64,000 nt of DNA from Cyclospora cayetanensis (lineage: Eukaryota > Apicomplexa > Conoidasida > Eucoccidiorida > Eimeriidae), in assembly GCF_002999335.1 (NCBI RefSeq), contig NW_020312369.1, positions 434,001 through 498,000 on the forward strand, read 5' to 3'. The position numbers were made by a program, and so were the translations under genes. This document shows, piece by piece, positions 1-10,531 of this stretch. Below the pieces are notes generated by a model. That model saw only the letters and a list, made by a program, of their open reading frames with translations. It ran no database searches and was not told the origin of the DNA. Numbering within the stretch: position 1 is the first letter of the stretch; each line of letters starts with the position of its first letter.

Positions 1-2204
1 GGCCGTCGTTCCCTACACGAGAGCTTCCAAGGCCTCCTTCCCACGTCTTCTCCAGCTTCTTGCCGGGAGGATCACAGGAGGAGTGCTGCAACGGAAGAGC
101 CTTGGAAGGGCCCTTCTTAGAGCAAGCGGTCAGTCCCACATTTATCGCAGGCTTTTGATGAGTCTCGCAGTAATTTCTTAGCCAGCGGGAGGAGGCACCG
201 TGCAATAAGAGAAGAGTGTCTGAAAAGGATCAGAAGGAGAAGGGGCAAGTTACGCCTCATCAGCTTCATACATAGGAATGGCACACTCAAATAGAAGCAA
301 ATAAAGAGATGAGATAAAAGGGAAATACATGAGGGCCATCGGTGCGCTGCAGGACTTTGTCGCTGTAGTTGCAGAGTTGCTTTTGCATGATGACGCACCC
401 GGTGGATCGTGGAAGTGGCTAGGTGATCCGAAAATGTCCGGTGCACTGTCTCCTACGTTTGCATCCAGCTGAGGCACAAGCAGGACAAAAGGCGGAGCGC
501 AACAGCTCCAGATATGCTTTTGTTGCTTGCAATTGTGCTCATGGTGCGGACTTAATATTCATCCTTAGACAAACGATAGTTGGTCAGGCTCACTGTGACC
601 AGTAGGACTGCGCCAGCAGCGGCTGCAGCCCTCAGACAATGCCACATGGTGGACTTTTGTGCGTCTGGTGTATGGACACCCCGAGAGGTCGCACGTTTCT
701 GTGTAGCTGCTGCTTCTCGATGATGACGGAGCCCCTCATGTTGTGATGCTTTTTGCCCTGGCCTATCTTTCCAGGCAACAGGCTTGCATAGCGAAATTAA
801 GAGACTTGACGGTGACCATTCGAAGGAACTTCGGCTCAGACTGAGGGCTTCCAACACCTGAAGAGGAGACCTTCGATATTCCGTAGAGACTGTATATCAG
901 AATGACGGAGGCCGCGATCTAGCCACTTGTTTACACAGTTTGCAGCATCAAAAGCAGTTAAGAAGTATTTCATCTCCAAGAAGCAGCGCAAATGGCCTAA
1001 ACCGGCTGAAGTAGTAGCGTCAGCTATAGAGCCTGTTTCTGCGCCAGTGGTCCTGCAGGTAGACTTCCACAAAATCGAGACTGCCTCTATCTCCTTTTGC
1101 TCACACCAAGCTCCGTGTTTCCCTTGAATATCGTTATGAAATGTTAGGCATGCAAACGAGGTACAAGGCAAACAGAGGACATGAACCCTCCCGGCGGTAG
1201 CCTTGTCTCACGCCGAGTCTCTCTGGCAGCTTTTAGATCACTTTGCTTCGCGTATTAGCTGCTTCTTTCCACACTCGTCCATCCTTTCTTAAAGTCCTTG
1301 TCTATTTGTAAATTCAGAAGGAAATTCATGATTCGGGCATTATGCACAAACTCCTTTTCCACGACTCCGCACCCCAGTGCCGCGGCTCGCAAGCCTGTGA
1401 GTGACGCATAGGTTGCTGCAATGCTCAAATTTAAGCCTGAAGCCCTGAAACCCAAGCCCTCCATCATAATGCCTATCCTTTAGCTACCAGCCGCAGACGA
1501 TGAAATGTACGGCGGCGGAATAAAGGGGAACAAACACAGCAACTTCATGACTCACAGCTGCAAAACCGAGAGCAGGCCATAAGACTCTTTGATGCAAAAC
1601 CAAAAATGTGCTCAACAAATGCACATGTGCTAATTCTAAACCTATTCAGTGCGTGTATCAAACGTTATTTCTTGGCATCAAGTCGCAGACACGCCAGAGG
1701 CCAGATGAAGCAAGGGAGTTAAGTATTCGTGCAATTTGGGGAGGCATGAAATATTAAGCTGTCTAATTTATAGAGACTCTAATACCCTGCTACTGTGGGC
1801 TAGTGACACTTTAAAAAGCCTTGTGTAGGCCTTGGTAACCTCAGACTCTATATATCTACATCCTCGATCGTACGGCGCAGTATTCTCGGGACTAAAGAAA
1901 AATCGACTGTAAAACTGGGACTTCTGCAAGCAGGCGCACGCTGCTGCACTGGTAACGCCGTGTTAGCCATCCTCACACTAGTGTACCGACAGCACGCAAG
2001 AGCTGCTGCAGCATTGCAGCAGCCCGAGCTGCGGCAGTTGCAGCAGCAGCACAGCTACAATGCTCTTCTGCAGCACCAGGGAGAAATTTAGGGGCTTGCG
2101 CAGTGGCAACTTCTCTAGCAGACGTAGATAGAATTTCAGGTGCTTCGGTTGGGTCTGCAGCGTCCCTCTTCTGTGGCTGCCGTATCATGAAGAAAAAAAC
2201 ATAT
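1..2204. other. No confident gene; left-edge stretch downstream of the MRS2-like gene
   Basis: I see no recognisable protein family here. All three forward frames are open over roughly the first 115 bases, and the second runs to a TAG near 179-181, so the end of a gene entering from the left is possible but not supported by any motif. A 31-residue minus-strand reading frame at 552-647 begins with ATG and holds one hydrophobic stretch, AGAVLLVTVSLT, followed by a charged tail. It could be a small membrane protein or a last exon, but nothing confirms it. The rest, 860-2204, looks like ordinary intergenic or 3' flanking sequence. Confidence 0.4.
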
Positions 2205-5200
2205 TTATAGTTTCTGCCTTCGAAACCAAAGGTAAACAGCCCCAAGGACAACCAAAGAAAGGGAGGTAGATGCAGCTAGACTGCTCCAGAATACGCCCTC
2301 TTTGTCTTCTAATCCGTTTCTAATGTTCATACCAAAGAGCCCTGCGACAGCTGCAACAAACCCAAAAAAAACCGACAGAATGTCCAACGCGATCTCTGTC
2401 TTTAGGAACGCATTGCGCGTCGAGGCTAGATGCAATTCCATCAGCTGCAGTGCGTCGTCAAGAGCGTCTTCCGTCCGAACAATCACCTGCGGACAAGAGC
2501 ACTGCACTTCCTGCCAAGGGCTCTCTGGCACAAGGCTCAACTGCACATTTGCACCTGGTTATTGTGGGTGCCTTCTACTGAAGCGGGTGTCTTCGGCGCG
2601 GTGCACCCCCCCACACGTACGAGGCACACAACAAGCAGAAGGGCCACAACGGAGGTCTCGCGCAAGGCTGGGCCTCACAGGAAAGCGTGGGGAAGGCGAG
2701 GCAACCGCACAGGATGCGCGCGAGCGTGCTAGGGGGGTACCGTCACACAGCCACCAGAAGATACAGAGCGAGCAGAGGGTGAATGGGAATGCTGGGTCGG
2801 CAGAGCAGTTCGCGAAAATCGTGGGGAAAAGCAAACACTCCGCACGCTGCTGGGCACAGGCAAACGCGGCGACAACAGCGTGTCTGCAGGTAAGTCTCAC
2901 TTGATAGATCGCTTCTACTTCCTGTTCATAGCACTCCAATAAAATTTCCGCGTCTTCTGCATTCGCGGTCTTGGGAGGCGCATCCCATAGCTCGTCGCAG
3001 CCCCAGAACCTGCTGAGTTCGAGTCTTGAGAGGTCTTCTTCCTCATTAAGGAGTTCCCTGATAGCTCGCTGAACCCCACAGGCCCTCTCCTTCGTGCTGC
3101 ACAGCCGGCGTTTCAGCTCGGAGACTTGCCGAAGGCGGCGAGTGCTGCTTGGTTGCTCGTGGAAATAGTGCAACACGCAGTCCGCCGCGTCCTTGAGTGG
3201 AGTCAGATCCGCAATCAGGGAGTCGCACGCCTAGGCAAGCAAGCAAGCAGGGAACAGGCCAATCGGGAGGCACGACTAGGGACAGGGTGGACAGCGGAGA
3301 GCGATAGATACAGCAGATAAGAGAATATATGCGAGAGCAGCCTGCAACATCGCAAAAAGCTGCTTGAGAGGAGCGGGAGAGAGGATTCATCTCGGGTGGC
3401 TGGCGTGCAGAGCACCCCAGAGAAGGAGGTTCTACACGCTTAAAACACTACAAAAGGCAACCACGCAGCTGCAAGGAAGAGGCCACGAACACCGCAGCAG
3501 GAGGCGTTTCTCAGATACAGCCGTAGAAAGGCCTTCGCACTGGCGAAAAGACAGGCGTCCATGCAGTCGGAGCATAGGAGCATGCGGTCTGGTGTACGAG
3601 GGAGATTTGAAAACAGAGCCGCGGCCGAGAAAGGCATCGAAAGGAATCAAGACAAAAGCGCAAATTAAGAGAAAAACAATTCCGATAATGCCAGACAAAG
3701 CGGCGGGTACCACAAAAGCATCCAACATGTGCTCGCAAGGCGCAAAAAGGCGGGCAGAGAAGGCGTCCGAAAGGAAAATTGCAAGCGTAGACACAGGAGG
3801 GGACCCCGAGACGCACAAAGATGCCTACATGCGAAGAGGGTCGCACAGTGTAGGGGTTGCAGAAGGGCCGGCTGCATGCGCGAATGCGTGTTAGAGCACA
3901 GGCGGTAGAGCAGTGCAGAGAAAGACAGGCATACCGTACACTCTGGACTATCGGCATGGACCCTAGCGGGAAAAGCAATAAAAGCATACAGAACGTGGCA
4001 GTATATGTAAGCGCCTTACATGAACAAGAAGAGCCTCAAGCGCAGCGAATTCTGCAGGACCTGATCTCTTAAGTTCGCTCAAGTGCACCAATTTAGAGAC
4101 CAACATGTCGTACTGCTGATCTCCCGCTTCTTCGGCGGCACTAGAGCCATCCTACACAGACCAACAGAGATAGGGAGACGTATATATATATATATACATA
4201 TATATATATACATATACATATACATATATATATCCATATTCTTACAGCTATGCAGACTTGGACACATGGACAACGATACACACAAACTCAAGCACAGCTG
4301 TACCGAGATGTACGGACATGCTGAGAGGGGGATTGACCTACAAATATGTATAGTCAGACATGCATACATACATTTAGAGAGCCAAACGGGCACACAGAGG
4401 TAAATAAGATCTGAAAATACGTATACACAGACATATGGCACGGGTAAATCTGTCTGTAGACATACAGAATTACAGAAATAAATGTACAGCCACACAGCCA
4501 GATATCTACAGGCAGCCAGATGTATGAACGTACATCCAGCCAGCGCTAAACAGGCATACACAGAGAGGCAGAGGAAATACCCATATAGATTTTCAGATGC
4601 CCGTATACAAACCCACAGAAATGCTGACAGACACACACAGATGCACAGACGCACACATATGCAGATATGCACACACATGCACATATACACACACACACAC
4701 AGATATGGAAATTCTTACATAGCAATGCAAAAAGGCGCACATCCTAATGTGTGTCAGTCCTAAACTACACGACAGCAGCGTGGCCCTCCCCCCTGGAAGC
4801 TGGCCACAGACAAAGCCTGGTAGCAGTACCACGAGTGCTGGTTGTGTATGTATATGTATGTATGCATGTATGTTGTGCGAATGCCAGCATTTTTTCCAGT
4901 GCAGGTTCGAGACGAATTTTTACAGGCTGTTGATCCGAAGAGCTTACATCGTCCCCCGTGGCTGCTTCTGACAGTTGGAAGCTGCGTGCGGTTCTAGACA
5001 CCCTAGAGTTGGTGATGAGCGCGTTGCTTGGTCCCCCTACAGCGGAAGCCCCCACGCGTGGGAAGGGTTTGTTCGGTGGGAGTAGGAGAATGCGTTGGTA
5101 GAGGATGATGCAGCGGATGGTCGGCATGTTGACGAGTATGCAATTCCTTCGAACTTCGATGCTAGGACGGCCATCCCCCGAGGAGGAGACCACCTGCCGA

Positions 5201-6403
5201 AGGTCTCTGAGCTTGAGCGCCCCCACGCGTGTGTCTAGCAGCTCTCCCTTCTTGTTGTGCAGGTGCACCATTCTGAGCAGCTCGGGTGTCTGTACATCGC
5301 GGCGGTGGCAGGAACCGCCGGAAATCTCCACCACGCCGAACTTGCGGGGCCTTTGCGGGATCGAGCCGAGGACAGAAAGAGAAGGCAGCCGCCCTTCCCG
5401 TCTGTCTTGACTTCCCTCCCCGAACACTCTCGAAGGCAACGAGCTGCTGTTTACACGGGAGGGGAGGCCTCCGAATGAGTTCTGGAGTACCCAGCCGCTG
5501 CGCTCTGGAAATCGCAGACGCGCGAACTCGCTATCTGCCCCCGCCTCCCTGCCGAAGATCCACTTACGGCATGCCAGGAGTCTCTCGCGAACGCTGCCTC
5601 TGGAGGAGACTGAGGATTCGTTTGTGCAGGCAGCAAGGGGCTGCCGCGTGTCTGGCGTTTCACTGCCCGAGCCTCCTAGCAAGGGCTGCTCTAGAGAGGA
5701 CGTGGTGTGGCTGCTACCCACGCCAACGGCGAGCGGGAAGGAATACGCGCGATCTTCCTCCACAGCCGCTTGATGCTGCGGCTCCTGGGGGTACACTCTC
5801 GAGCTGCCTGCTCGCGGCAGCCCTCCGTGCGATGACACCCCATCCGGGGGCAGCATGCATAGCAGGACAGACACAGAGTCTGCCTCCGCCGAGCCTTCTT
5901 TTCTGTACAGCGCATCTGCACAGGGTGCTGCTGGAGCTGACTGGAGTGCAGTGTCTGCTGTCGGGATAGTCGAGGAACTTTTTGCGGTCCATGCACTCCT
6001 CCGTGCCAAGACGCCCCCCTTGTCGGAATGACTGCGATGCAGAGCTGTGGGAGACCTCTGGATATCCGTATGAGTCTCACTTGCGGAGGCTCTTGCAAGG
6101 CTACATCTGCTGGTGCTCTCCAGCTGCTGGTAGTGCTGCTGCTGCTGCTGTTGTTGCTCTTGCTGCTGCACGTACCGCTGCAGCGGAGAACGTGCAATGC
6201 TCAAGTGATCCTCCATGATTGCAAAACCTGTACTATCGATCTTCAACACGAGATCCTGGAAAAGCGCGAGGGACTGCGTGAAGCATGACCGCAATGAGCC
6301 GCAAGCAAAACTGCCCCCCTGCGCATCATAGGGTTGCTGGTGTTGCTTGCTATTGTCTTGGCCTACAAGGTTGCCGTTGAAGTTGTTGGGAATGCTGTTA
6401 CCG
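2205..6403 (-). CDS. MRS2/CorA-family magnesium transporter, N-terminus incomplete
   Basis: The family consists of Mg2+ channels, often of the inner mitochondrial membrane in eukaryotes. Two exons are secure: 2901-3230 and the last, 2205-2486, both phase 0. The last exon carries two membrane helices and the diagnostic GMN motif in VAGLFGMNI, preceded by LMELHLASTRNAFLKTEIAL. Exon 2901-3230 matches the long helix with NEEEDLSRLELSRF. A third exon, 4020-4140, reads GPAEFAALEALLVH, the counterpart of the MRS2 motif with LPFEFRALEA. The large upstream exon, about 4808-6403, has LKLRDLRQVV and CILVNMPTIRCII, matching the beta-domain core, after some 330 residues of low-complexity sequence with a poly-Gln tract. 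The frame stays open above the first in-frame ATG (6214-6216) up to a possible acceptor near 6404, so a 5' exon is probably missing. The donor of the first intron (4808) is a guess. Targeting cannot be read without the true start. Confidence 0.85.
4179..4710. repeat. TA and CA/TG microsatellites in an intron of the MRS2-like gene
   Basis: An alternating TA/CATA tract lies at about 4179-4241, and CA-rich runs (ACAC with AGAC interruptions) extend over about 4610-4710. Both sit between the MRS2 exon ending at 4140 and the large upstream exon, so they are intronic. They create long open frames of Cys/Ile/Tyr-rich sequence on the minus strand that should not be called genes. Confidence 0.8.
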
Positions 6404-7596
6404 CTTCAAGTGCCGCCAATTAGCCAGCTAGTCGCGCTTCCAAGTCCACCTGCTGTATCTTGTTACAGTCAAAAATTTCCCTAAAGGACCTGTTGACTTG
6501 CAGTTGCATGCGTCGGTGTAGGTGATTCTTACTGCAGCCGCTGATGCTGGAATAAGCCTTCTGGAATGACGCGGAGAAAAGGACTCCGCTCTGTGGGAGG
6601 CATCTAATCCCGCAGAATACCAGCGTGTGTGTGTGCATACAGCGCCAAACGAGACAGGAGGGGTCGCTCGGTGGTAGCGCCAGTTAATGTGCGTTTTGCC
6701 GGGCGCAGAGGGCCTCAGAGCAGCTCCAAATGGACAAAAACAAAAGGACAAGTTATTGTGCGCGAATAGCCGGTTCCTCTAAGCCGCACGTTGAGGTTTC
6801 TGGGTAAGTCGCACCGCTGGTGTGGCAGGAGGTGCTCTTGCAAGCGTTTCTGCTGCTGCTGCGGAAGAGAGAAAAGCCAGCGGGTGTCAAGCGAAGTTTC
6901 AAGAAAGAAAGCGCAACAAGCACTCTGATGAAGTAGTGTAATAGCTGCAAAACTGTAGGGGCCCCGGACTCTGCATTGAGGGGCCCCCCACCAGAGCAGA
7001 GCGGCCTTAGCGCGCGTAAGCGTGGTGCTGTGCCGGATGTACAATGACCCACCCACAAGAGGAAACTGCTAGGAACATCTGCTCCTTTAAAATGGACCTC
7101 TTTTCCTTTAATTGTGATCGGAACAAGTGTACAGAGTGGCGAGGAGCAAGTGAACCTGGAGGCTAGATTATCGCCATTTGCGTGTATTGAAGCAGAGCTC
7201 GCACAACCGAAGGAATGACCAACAGACGCCGGGGGAGCTACAGAGCAGAGTCTTCTGTGCGCTTCAGCTGCTGCTTCAGATCTGCGTTACCGACTAATTG
7301 TATTCTGCTGCATTTTTCCTCCTGTCTTTGTGATAGCGCCCCCTCTTTGCCTTCTTCCTAAGTATGTTCGCGCCCTGTTCCCCCTTCTGGGAGTCGTCGA
7401 TACAAGGGCTCGCTAGTTGGCGGTGCCTGCGAAGCGAATGCAAGTTTCATCCCCCGTATTCTTGATCTTCAGTGTTTTCTAATTTTGCGGCACTTCAGTT
7501 TCGGTATTCATGGCCACGAAGCTACTCACAGTGCCTCTGTTTGTCGTGCTGATAACCCCCCCAGAGCACCGTGGAGTTGGAGTTTCCGGATAGAAA
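6404..7596. other. Divergent intergenic region between MRS2-like and GT8 genes
   Basis: About 1.2 kb separates two genes transcribed away from each other. It must hold both promoters and probably an unresolved 5' exon of the MRS2-like gene. I could identify neither a core promoter element nor that exon. No family match was seen in any frame. Confidence 0.45.
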
Positions 7597-9975
7597 ATGG
7601 TCATTTTATCTTCTCCCGCGGGGGCTTCAGGCATAAGACCCTCAAAGGGGACCTATGCCACAGTGCTCTCGAGGCACTCCGACATAGCCGGCGTCTCGTG
7701 CCTTATGCAGGCTCTGGACCGATGCAAAGTGGCATTCCCTTTATTAGTGCTAGTGACGCCGGACTGTAGACACATAGTGCGAGCTCTTATTGCTCAGAGC
7801 GTTGGGCGATCCTCAGGAAGCGGCGCTTCAGGCTACCCTCATGCGACCCCTACGAATACTACCACCCCAGCGGCAGTGGGAGGACTGCCGCACATCGCGA
7901 GCACGTCTCTGCACTCCCTTGTGGTGAATTTCGTCGAAGTCGAACCCGTTACCTTCGGCAGCAATACAGAAACCCCGCGCCAGCAGTCTAAACAGCACCA
8001 GCTACATCCACACCAACAGATGACCCCGCGGTTGTCGTCTGGGGCGCCTTTTTGTTTTACGAAACTGCGTGTTTGGGGTCTTGAGGGGTTTGACAGAGTT
8101 GTGTTCCTTGAGAATGATTGCCTGGTATTGCGAAACATCGACTGTCTCTTCCTCCTGGACCTTACAGACGACAAACCCGCCTTCGCACCCACATTCTTCC
8201 CTCCAGACGCGTTTGATTCCGGGGTTATGGCGCTCAAACCTAGTAAATGCATGCAACAGAAAATCCTTCATGCCCTTCAGGCTTTTCAAACAGCCACGCG
8301 GCAGGGTTCAACAGACACAAACGAACCTCCGGATGCCACTGCCGCCTGTTCATATCCACTTTCACCGCCTCTCGAAGGAATACACACGATCACGCGAGCG
8401 GCAGAGGGCCATAAGGACACAGAAAAATTCGCCAATGCCTCTACCGGCCTCGGAAGCAGCCCCTCTAGCAGTGACAAATGTGCACAGCAGAGGGATGGTG
8501 CGCTTGCTTCACACTGCTTGCTAGCGCCCCTTTCGCAGGACTCTGCTTCTACAGATGTTGGCGCAAGAATGCAGGATGCTGCGTCGAAAGAAAGCATTTC
8601 ACCAATGCCGACAGCACGCGCGGAAGTACAGCTGCCACAGGGAGCGCCGGTAGCAGCTAGCCCCCTACCGCAACAACTGCCTCCGCCTGACCTTGAGCTG
8701 AGCCCTAATATATTTCTCAATCACTTTTTCTCTTCATGGTTTGCCTGGGAGGCTCCCCACCGTCTCCCGTTCCGTTTCAACGCGCAACACATTATGTTGC
8801 AGCTGGTAGGGGGCTGCGCTGTTTCTCTTCCTTCTGCTGCTGCCGCTCCTGCTGGCCCTCTTCCGGGAGGAAACGACATCTCACGGGCCTTTGATCAGCA
8901 CGGCATTAGTGCCCGCAGTCGGTATACTGCCTCAAAATCACCCCAGCGTCAGGTCCTCTCGCAGATATTCCAATCGCGAGAGCTTCGGTGTCCGTCTCCC
9001 CATTCTGCCGAAAACTTTGCAACGCGCTCAGAGAGACGTCTGCCTCTCTGGGAGGCGCCCAGGAAGTTGGAGCCCTCAGCGGGTTCCCCTTCGGATGAAC
9101 GTTCTCTGTCCGGGGAGAGCTTAGTTCCAGAGACGCCTGTTCTGTCCATGCGTCTCGTGATGGAAGCTATGAAGGGCCTCGTGGGGGAGCTGGCGGGTGT
9201 TTCTCTTTCAAGCACAGAGTCGCTTGAACGCGGCGGTGCTTCTTTGTCCTCTTTGAGCGTAGGCTCTGCTGCCAGCCTTTTACCTCTGGAGTCCTCCAGC
9301 ACTCGCCCTGGCAGGTCCAGCTCTCGGCTTGACGGCTCCAGCACTCGTATTGACGGCTCTCGCTCTCACCTCGACAACTCTCGGCTTTCCGAAGGAAACC
9401 TCAGCCGGTTCTCACGTAGGAGTTGCTCAGAAGAAGGTCCGCGCCTACGCGTAAATTCTTCCCTACAGTCCTTGCGCCTCGCTTCTGAGCAGGACGAATA
9501 CGACTCTGAAGCCTTCCAAAGAGTTTTTGCAAGGGAGCTCAGCGAGCACGTAAAAAAACTTCTACACGGCAGCTCGCTCACTGGCGAGCCAGCAGAGGCC
9601 TCTTCGAAAGAGTCACGACAAGGAAGCAGAGAGGAGCGGCAGACGCCGGGGGTGCCGCTCCTACCGCAGCAGCCCTTGCAGCACAACCAGTCACAGGCCA
9701 GGGCACTCGCTGAATCAAGGTTATCAATGGAAGATCAGGCTGAACAAGGGGAAACGGCACGGCTACGCTCCTCCAAAACACCCCAGTTCGCTTCAGCGAA
9801 CTTTAAGCCACCCCCTCTCTGGGCTGCATGCAGGCCCCTTTACGTTGTGCGCTTTTCGAGCAACTCAAAACCTTGGACCCAAGAGGGCATACGGGGGCCT
9901 CTCGAGATCATCTGGTGGCGTGTCTACCTTGGTCTAGATCCCTTCAGCGACAAGCAACTCGAGGCTTTTATCTAA
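7597..9975 (+). CDS. GT8-family (glycogenin-like) glycosyltransferase, 792 aa, single exon
   Basis: Predicted retaining glycosyltransferase using a nucleotide sugar. The N-terminal GT8 core reads GTYATVLSRHSDIAGV (residues about 19-34), then LLVLVTP, FTKLRVWGLEGFDRVVF, and LVLRNIDCLFLLDL, then PPDAFDSGVMALKPS. The second half of the core appears at about residues 370-400 (FLNHFF..WF..HRLPFRFN), and the closing motif FSSNSKPW lies about 35 residues before the stop. Long Ser/Gln/Pro-rich insertions, each over 90 residues, separate these blocks. The metal-binding D-x-D of the family is E-N-D here (FLENDCLVL), and the usual His of the HFxxxxKPW motif is Arg (VRFSS). An in-frame TAG immediately upstream of the ATG supports the start. 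Toxoplasma Gat1, a GT8 enzyme of the Skp1 glycan pathway, is a known relative, but orthology is not shown. The true glycan acceptor is unknown. Confidence 0.85.
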   Translation: MVILSSPAGASGIRPSKGTYATVLSRHSDIAGVSCLMQALDRCKVAFPLLVLVTPDCRHIVRALIAQSVGRSSGSGASGYPHATPTNTTTPAAVGGLPHIASTSLHSLVVNFVEVEPVTFGSNTETPRQQSKQHQLHPHQQMTPRLSSGAPFCFTKLRVWGLEGFDRVVFLENDCLVLRNIDCLFLLDLTDDKPAFAPTFFPPDAFDSGVMALKPSKCMQQKILHALQAFQTATRQGSTDTNEPPDATAACSYPLSPPLEGIHTITRAAEGHKDTEKFANASTGLGSSPSSSDKCAQQRDGALASHCLLAPLSQDSASTDVGARMQDAASKESISPMPTARAEVQLPQGAPVAASPLPQQLPPPDLELSPNIFLNHFFSSWFAWEAPHRLPFRFNAQHIMLQLVGGCAVSLPSAAAAPAGPLPGGNDISRAFDQHGISARSRYTASKSPQRQVLSQIFQSRELRCPSPHSAENFATRSERRLPLWEAPRKLEPSAGSPSDERSLSGESLVPETPVLSMRLVMEAMKGLVGELAGVSLSSTESLERGGASLSSLSVGSAASLLPLESSSTRPGRSSSRLDGSSTRIDGSRSHLDNSRLSEGNLSRFSRRSCSEEGPRLRVNSSLQSLRLASEQDEYDSEAFQRVFARELSEHVKKLLHGSSLTGEPAEASSKESRQGSREERQTPGVPLLPQQPLQHNQSQARALAESRLSMEDQAEQGETARLRSSKTPQFASANFKPPPLWAACRPLYVVRFSSNSKPWTQEGIRGPLEIIWWRVYLGLDPFSDKQLEAFI

Positions 9976-10531
9976 GAAACGAGATAGCTCTAGAGTATAC
10001 TTCCTGTACCCCAAAGGAAAGGGGACATAGCGCCAGATAGACCCCCCCGCACCTACGCCGACCACGAACATGTCAGTTTCTGACTAGCCGTCAGCCTGAC
10101 TGGCTATCCAGTTGACAGAGTATTCAGCGAGCATGGCTGCTGCATCGCTCATTGCAAGCACCTCCATCTGCTGGCTAGCGGCATTCCTTATTGCGAAGAG
10201 GTCCAGCGATAGCAAACTGGTATCTTGTTTCAGTGTGTCCCTACCTGCAAACTCCCACTAACCCCCCTGCATCACCTACCGAAAATCTCAGGAGCGCCTT
10301 ATGTCTAGCCATTTGAAGCTTCTAGAGAGTGTGAAACGTAGCTAGCCAGCTAGCTATTGGCACTACGTCCACCACGAAGGAGGGCAGCGTTACAATAAGC
10401 GACGAGCGAGCAACAGGAACGAAGTAGAAAGGGGGCCGAATACTTCAAATGCGAGAGTTTTAGTGCCGGTGCTTTTTTTCGCCGTTGTGTGGTGGTTGGT
10501 CTTTTCGAGGAACACAAAACATGAAAGGCAA
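9976..10531. other. Convergent 3' region between GT8 and SART-1 genes
   Basis: The two genes end facing each other across about 550 bases. I see no family match or RNA gene here. Confidence 0.5.

Noticed and set aside
4079..4696. Cys/Ile/Val/Tyr-rich minus-strand open frame of 205 codons.
   Set aside because: It is made by CA and TA microsatellites within an MRS2 intron.
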